Part shown: piece after piece, positions 21,383-23,064 of the stretch | Layout of the letters: each line of letters opens with the position of its first letter | Position numbering within the stretch: the first letter of the stretch is position 1 | Source: an uncultured Phascolarctobacterium sp. | Lineage (GTDB): Bacteria > Bacillota > Negativicutes > Acidaminococcales > Acidaminococcaceae | Assembly: GCA_900757795.1 (NCBI GenBank) | Contig: CAAEPE010000014.1 | Coordinates: 1 to 23,064 of the forward strand | DNA length: 23,064 nucleotides | Reading direction: 5' to 3' | Made by a program: the position numbers and the translations under genes | The notes under the pieces: model-generated | Databases searched by the model: none | What the model saw: only the letters and a program-made list of their open reading frames with translations | What the model was told of the DNA's origin: nothing

Positions 21383-22393
21383 TTATTTCAACATGCCTTT
21401 CTCTTTGTAGTATTTTTCAGCACCGGGATGCAGCTTAACAGAAGTGCCTTGGATACCGCGCAGGGCAGTCTCCGGTTTAATCTCGCGTTTAGCAGTTGCA
21501 TGAGAAGCGCCAATAGTTTCCAAACCCTTAGGATCATAAATACCAGTCAGCAGGTCGTATACAACGTCATCAGAAAGATTCTTGCTAACCAGCATAATGT
21601 TCATTACGGCAGCAGTAGTGGTATCTGCTTTAGTACCATAGGTTTCTTTCGGGATTTTCCATTCTACATAAAACGGATATTTAGCAATCAATTTTTTAAG
21701 AGCTTCGCCTTCAACAGGAACAAATACGATTTCCTTAGAAGTACCTAACTCTTTAATAGTAGCATTGCCGAGGCCGGAGGTTACGAAAGCAACGTCGCAT
21801 TGACCGTTTTTAATTTGGTCGATAGCTTCGCCGTAAGACAAGTAGTCAACCTTAGCATCTTTATAAGTCATGCCATGAGCTTCAAACATCATGCGCGCAT
21901 TCAGTTCAACACCGGAGTTGGGAGCGCCAACGCCAACGCGTTTGCCCTTCATATCCTCAAATTTGGTGATGCCGCTGTCTTTAGTAGTAACTATCTGACA
22001 TACGTTAGGCCACAAGCCCATCATAGCACGCAGGTCGTTAGCTTTTGGTTTTCCCTGATATGCGCCAAAGCCTTCAACAGCTTGGATTACAGAGTCGCTC
22101 ATAGCAATGGCCATTTCGCCTTTACCAGTTAAAATAGCATTAATATTTTCTGCAGTAGCGCCGGTTGCAGTAGCGGAGGTTTTATAACCCATTTCGCCAA
22201 CAACCTTAGAAAAAGCGCCGCCAATCGGGAAATAAATACCGCTGGTAGGGCCGGTCAGCACAGTGATGAACTCTTTGCTGCGATCAACTTTAGCACCTGC
22301 AGCTTTGTTATCAGCTTTTTTATCACCGCCGCCACAAGCTGCCACAGTTAAAGCCATGACAATCATCATCATTAAAGCTAAAATTTTTTTCAT
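21383..22393 (-). CDS. TAXI-family TRAP solute-binding lipoprotein, second system
   Basis: A 336-residue TAXI binding protein and clear paralogue of the one at 16600-17568. The signal peptide ends at lipobox V17-A18-A19-C20, followed by a Gly/Lys linker. The signature VLTGPTSGIYFPIGGAFSKV lies at about residues 45-64, and KGKRVGVGAPNSGVELNARM is the second-lobe motif. The pocket-lining first motif differs from its paralogue (LTGPTSGIYFP versus ATGGTSGTYFP), so the two may prefer different ligands. The ATG at 22393 follows GAGG by 5 bases. First gene of its operon, behind an extended -10 promoter. Confidence 0.94.
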   Translation of the reverse strand: MKKILALMMMIVMALTVAACGGGDKKADNKAAGAKVDRSKEFITVLTGPTSGIYFPIGGAFSKVVGEMGYKTSATATGATAENINAILTGKGEMAIAMSDSVIQAVEGFGAYQGKPKANDLRAMMGLWPNVCQIVTTKDSGITKFEDMKGKRVGVGAPNSGVELNARMMFEAHGMTYKDAKVDYLSYGEAIDQIKNGQCDVAFVTSGLGNATIKELGTSKEIVFVPVEGEALKKLIAKYPFYVEWKIPKETYGTKADTTTAAVMNIMLVSKNLSDDVVYDLLTGIYDPKGLETIGASHATAKREIKPETALRGIQGTSVKLHPGAEKYYKEKGMLK

Positions 22394-22456
22394 AAGTTCC
22401 TCGCCTCTTTCCTAAAATTTTTCCGTCAAATTGTACGAATACAACTACATGATTGT

Positions 22457-22465
22457 ATTATACCA
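22457..22465 (-). promoter_or_regulatory. Extended -10 promoter of the second TAXI operon
   Basis: TGG directly followed by TATAAT (22462-22457) on the minus strand, about 65 bases before the start codon. No good -35 hexamer lies at the usual distance. Confidence 0.55.
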
Positions 22466-22710
22466 TAAGACAGTCTCAAGGCATAGATATATTTTTTCTT
22501 TAAAGATTAGCGATACTTTTTTGTGATAAATATATAAAGAAAGTTACAAAAATGTGAAACAAAACAACTTACATAATCAAAAACTATTTTTTGCAGCTTA
22601 AATCGAAATTTCTAAAAAGGGGTTAGAAAAACAGCAAGCAATTTCTGCATTTTTAATAGCAAACACTTGTTCTTAGCGCATTTCGTGACATGAAAAAGCA
22701 CTCATACACA

Positions 22711-22787
22711 AAAAAAGGCAATATATTATCACTAGTTTAATTCATTTTCTAATACTTGAATCCTCACTTTGTGATAATATAGTTGCC
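22711..22787 (-). terminator. Long bulged hairpin with T-tract, probable terminator
   Basis: GGCAATATATTATCAC (22717-22732) pairs with GTGATAATATAGTTGCC (22771-22787) with one bulged base and a 38-base loop. On the minus strand it is followed by seven Ts. It lies after the truncated gene at 22830-22945 and probably ended its transcript. The long loop is unusual for a terminator, so it could also be a remnant element. Confidence 0.55.
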
Positions 22788-22829
22788 TTACTTTTAATCG
22801 TTCACTTTTTGTTATTATTATTTTGCTGC

Positions 22830-22945
22830 TTAGGCGACGTCGATTGCTTCCAGTTCAATAGCTGCTTCGCTGCCTGCCACAGTTTGAGCAGTCCTAGCAG
22901 TTTCTCCAACGTTAATTTCATCTATATCCTCCAATTCTTGCACTT
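22830..22945 (-). pseudogene. 3' remnant of an unknown gene cut by an insertion sequence
   Basis: An open frame of 37 codons to TAA at 22830, with strong coding periodicity: first codon positions are mostly G or A, with many GAA, GCA, GCT, GAT and GTG. It encodes an acidic tail (QELEDIDEINVGETA then GSEAAIELEAIDVA). It starts only 3 bases from the apparent left end of the insertion sequence at 22946 and has no ribosome site or normal start. It therefore looks like the C-terminal end of a longer gene whose front part lies beyond the element or is lost. An alternative in another frame is a 39-codon peptide (22802-22921) with a good GGAGG site. The original product is not recognised. Confidence 0.45.
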
Positions 22946-23064
22946 TGGATCTATACTAAAAAAGCAGACACATATTTGAAGTATTTGTTACAATAAACTA
23001 AACACAAAGAAGGAGGACTTTTATGGCTGCAAACAACTACAACAAATATGATGAAGAGTTTAAA
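22946..23064 (+). mobile_element. Left end of an IS3-like insertion sequence (partial)
   Basis: The stretch beginning TGGATCTATACT at 22946, with AAAAAAGCAGACACA following, resembles terminal inverted repeats of IS3-family elements. The transposase OrfA start codon lies 77 bases further in. The right end is outside the window, so the exact boundary is inferred. An extended -10 (TGT-TACAAT, near 22986-22994) lies before the OrfA ribosome site. Confidence 0.55.
23023..23064 (+). CDS. Transposase OrfA, partial (IS3-like)
   Basis: Only 14 codons are inside the window: ATG at 23023 after a strong AGGAGG site, reading MAANNYNKYDEEFK. This beginning (NKYDEEFK, normally followed by a helix-turn-helix) matches the N-terminus of many IS3-family OrfA / helix-turn-helix transposase proteins. 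The family call rests on a short stretch and on the adjacent terminal-repeat-like sequence. The gene continues past the window edge. Confidence 0.6.
   Translation, partial: MAANNYNKYDEEFK

Larger units (their letters stand above)
22394..22801. other. AT-rich intergenic region left of the truncated gene
   Basis: About 400 bases without a convincing gene. It contains an extended -10 promoter for the TAXI operon (TGG-TATAAT, hexamer 22462-22457 on the minus strand; a TTGAGA lies too close to be a standard -35). It also contains the large hairpin at 22717-22787. The stretch 22480-22700 is AT-rich and shows nothing recognisable. Confidence 0.55.

Noticed and set aside
22480..22700. Possible CRP/FNR-like half sites (TTGTGA, GTGACA)
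   Set aside because: No matching second half at proper spacing; the stretch is simply AT-rich.
1..23064. CRISPR arrays, tRNA or rRNA genes
   Set aside because: No regularly spaced repeats, CCA-ended cloverleaf or rRNA signature was seen on either strand.

Overview
This window reads as chromosomal DNA of a low-to-mid GC Firmicute. The Negativicutes (Sporomusa / Veillonella / Phascolarctobacterium relatives) are the best guess. Evidence for this: SepF-type cell division, strong GGAGG ribosome sites, near-consensus TTGACA-17-TATAAT promoters, two TAXI-type TRAP transporter operons, and a cobamide operon with two CobT-like genes as described for Sporomusa and Veillonella (ArsA/ArsB). The lineage is an inference; no rRNA gene is present to settle it. 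Almost all genes lie on the minus strand. The exceptions are a LysR regulator, a small EF-hand-like protein and the start of an insertion sequence at the right edge.

Layout from left to right. An imperfect hairpin repeat opens the window (3-66). Next come, on the minus strand, a TIM-barrel sugar-isomerase-like gene behind an attenuator-like leader, sepF, typA/bipA (also behind a promoter-proximal terminator hairpin) and a small zinc-ribbon protein. At 4361-8460 lies a cobamide nucleotide-loop operon transcribed as cobU - cobT/arsA - cobS - cobT-like/arsB - cobC. A cobalamin riboswitch and an intrinsic terminator sit in front of it. The second CobT-like protein has lost the catalytic glutamate, the CGDHG-type motif and the GNTT motif. 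With the intact copy it resembles the ArsAB pair that attaches phenolic lower ligands.

At 8561-10397 lies rpsB-tsf with its own promoter and terminator. A CaCA-family cation antiporter (10450-11373) follows, controlled by a yybP-ykoY manganese riboswitch. A divergent lysE / lysR pair shares a short operator-bearing intergenic region. Then comes yaaA.

The right half holds two paralogous TRAP operons, each ordered TAXI binding lipoprotein - DUF1850 membrane-anchored protein - fused DctQM-type permease (14070-17568 and 18910-22393). Between them sit a small orphan protein with an EF-hand-like loop and a YccF membrane protein, sharing a 16-bp bidirectional terminator. In the first operon a strong terminator hairpin is embedded in the 5' coding sequence of the DUF1850 gene. 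The right end contains the apparent left end of an IS3-like element, whose insertion seems to have cut off the 3' end of an unknown gene.

A recurring theme is promoter or operon-internal intrinsic terminators placed directly before ribosome binding sites. Two of these are explained by recognisable riboswitches (cobalamin, Mn2+). At least four are not: the TIM-barrel leader, the typA leader, the gap before yaaA, and the DUF1850 coding start.
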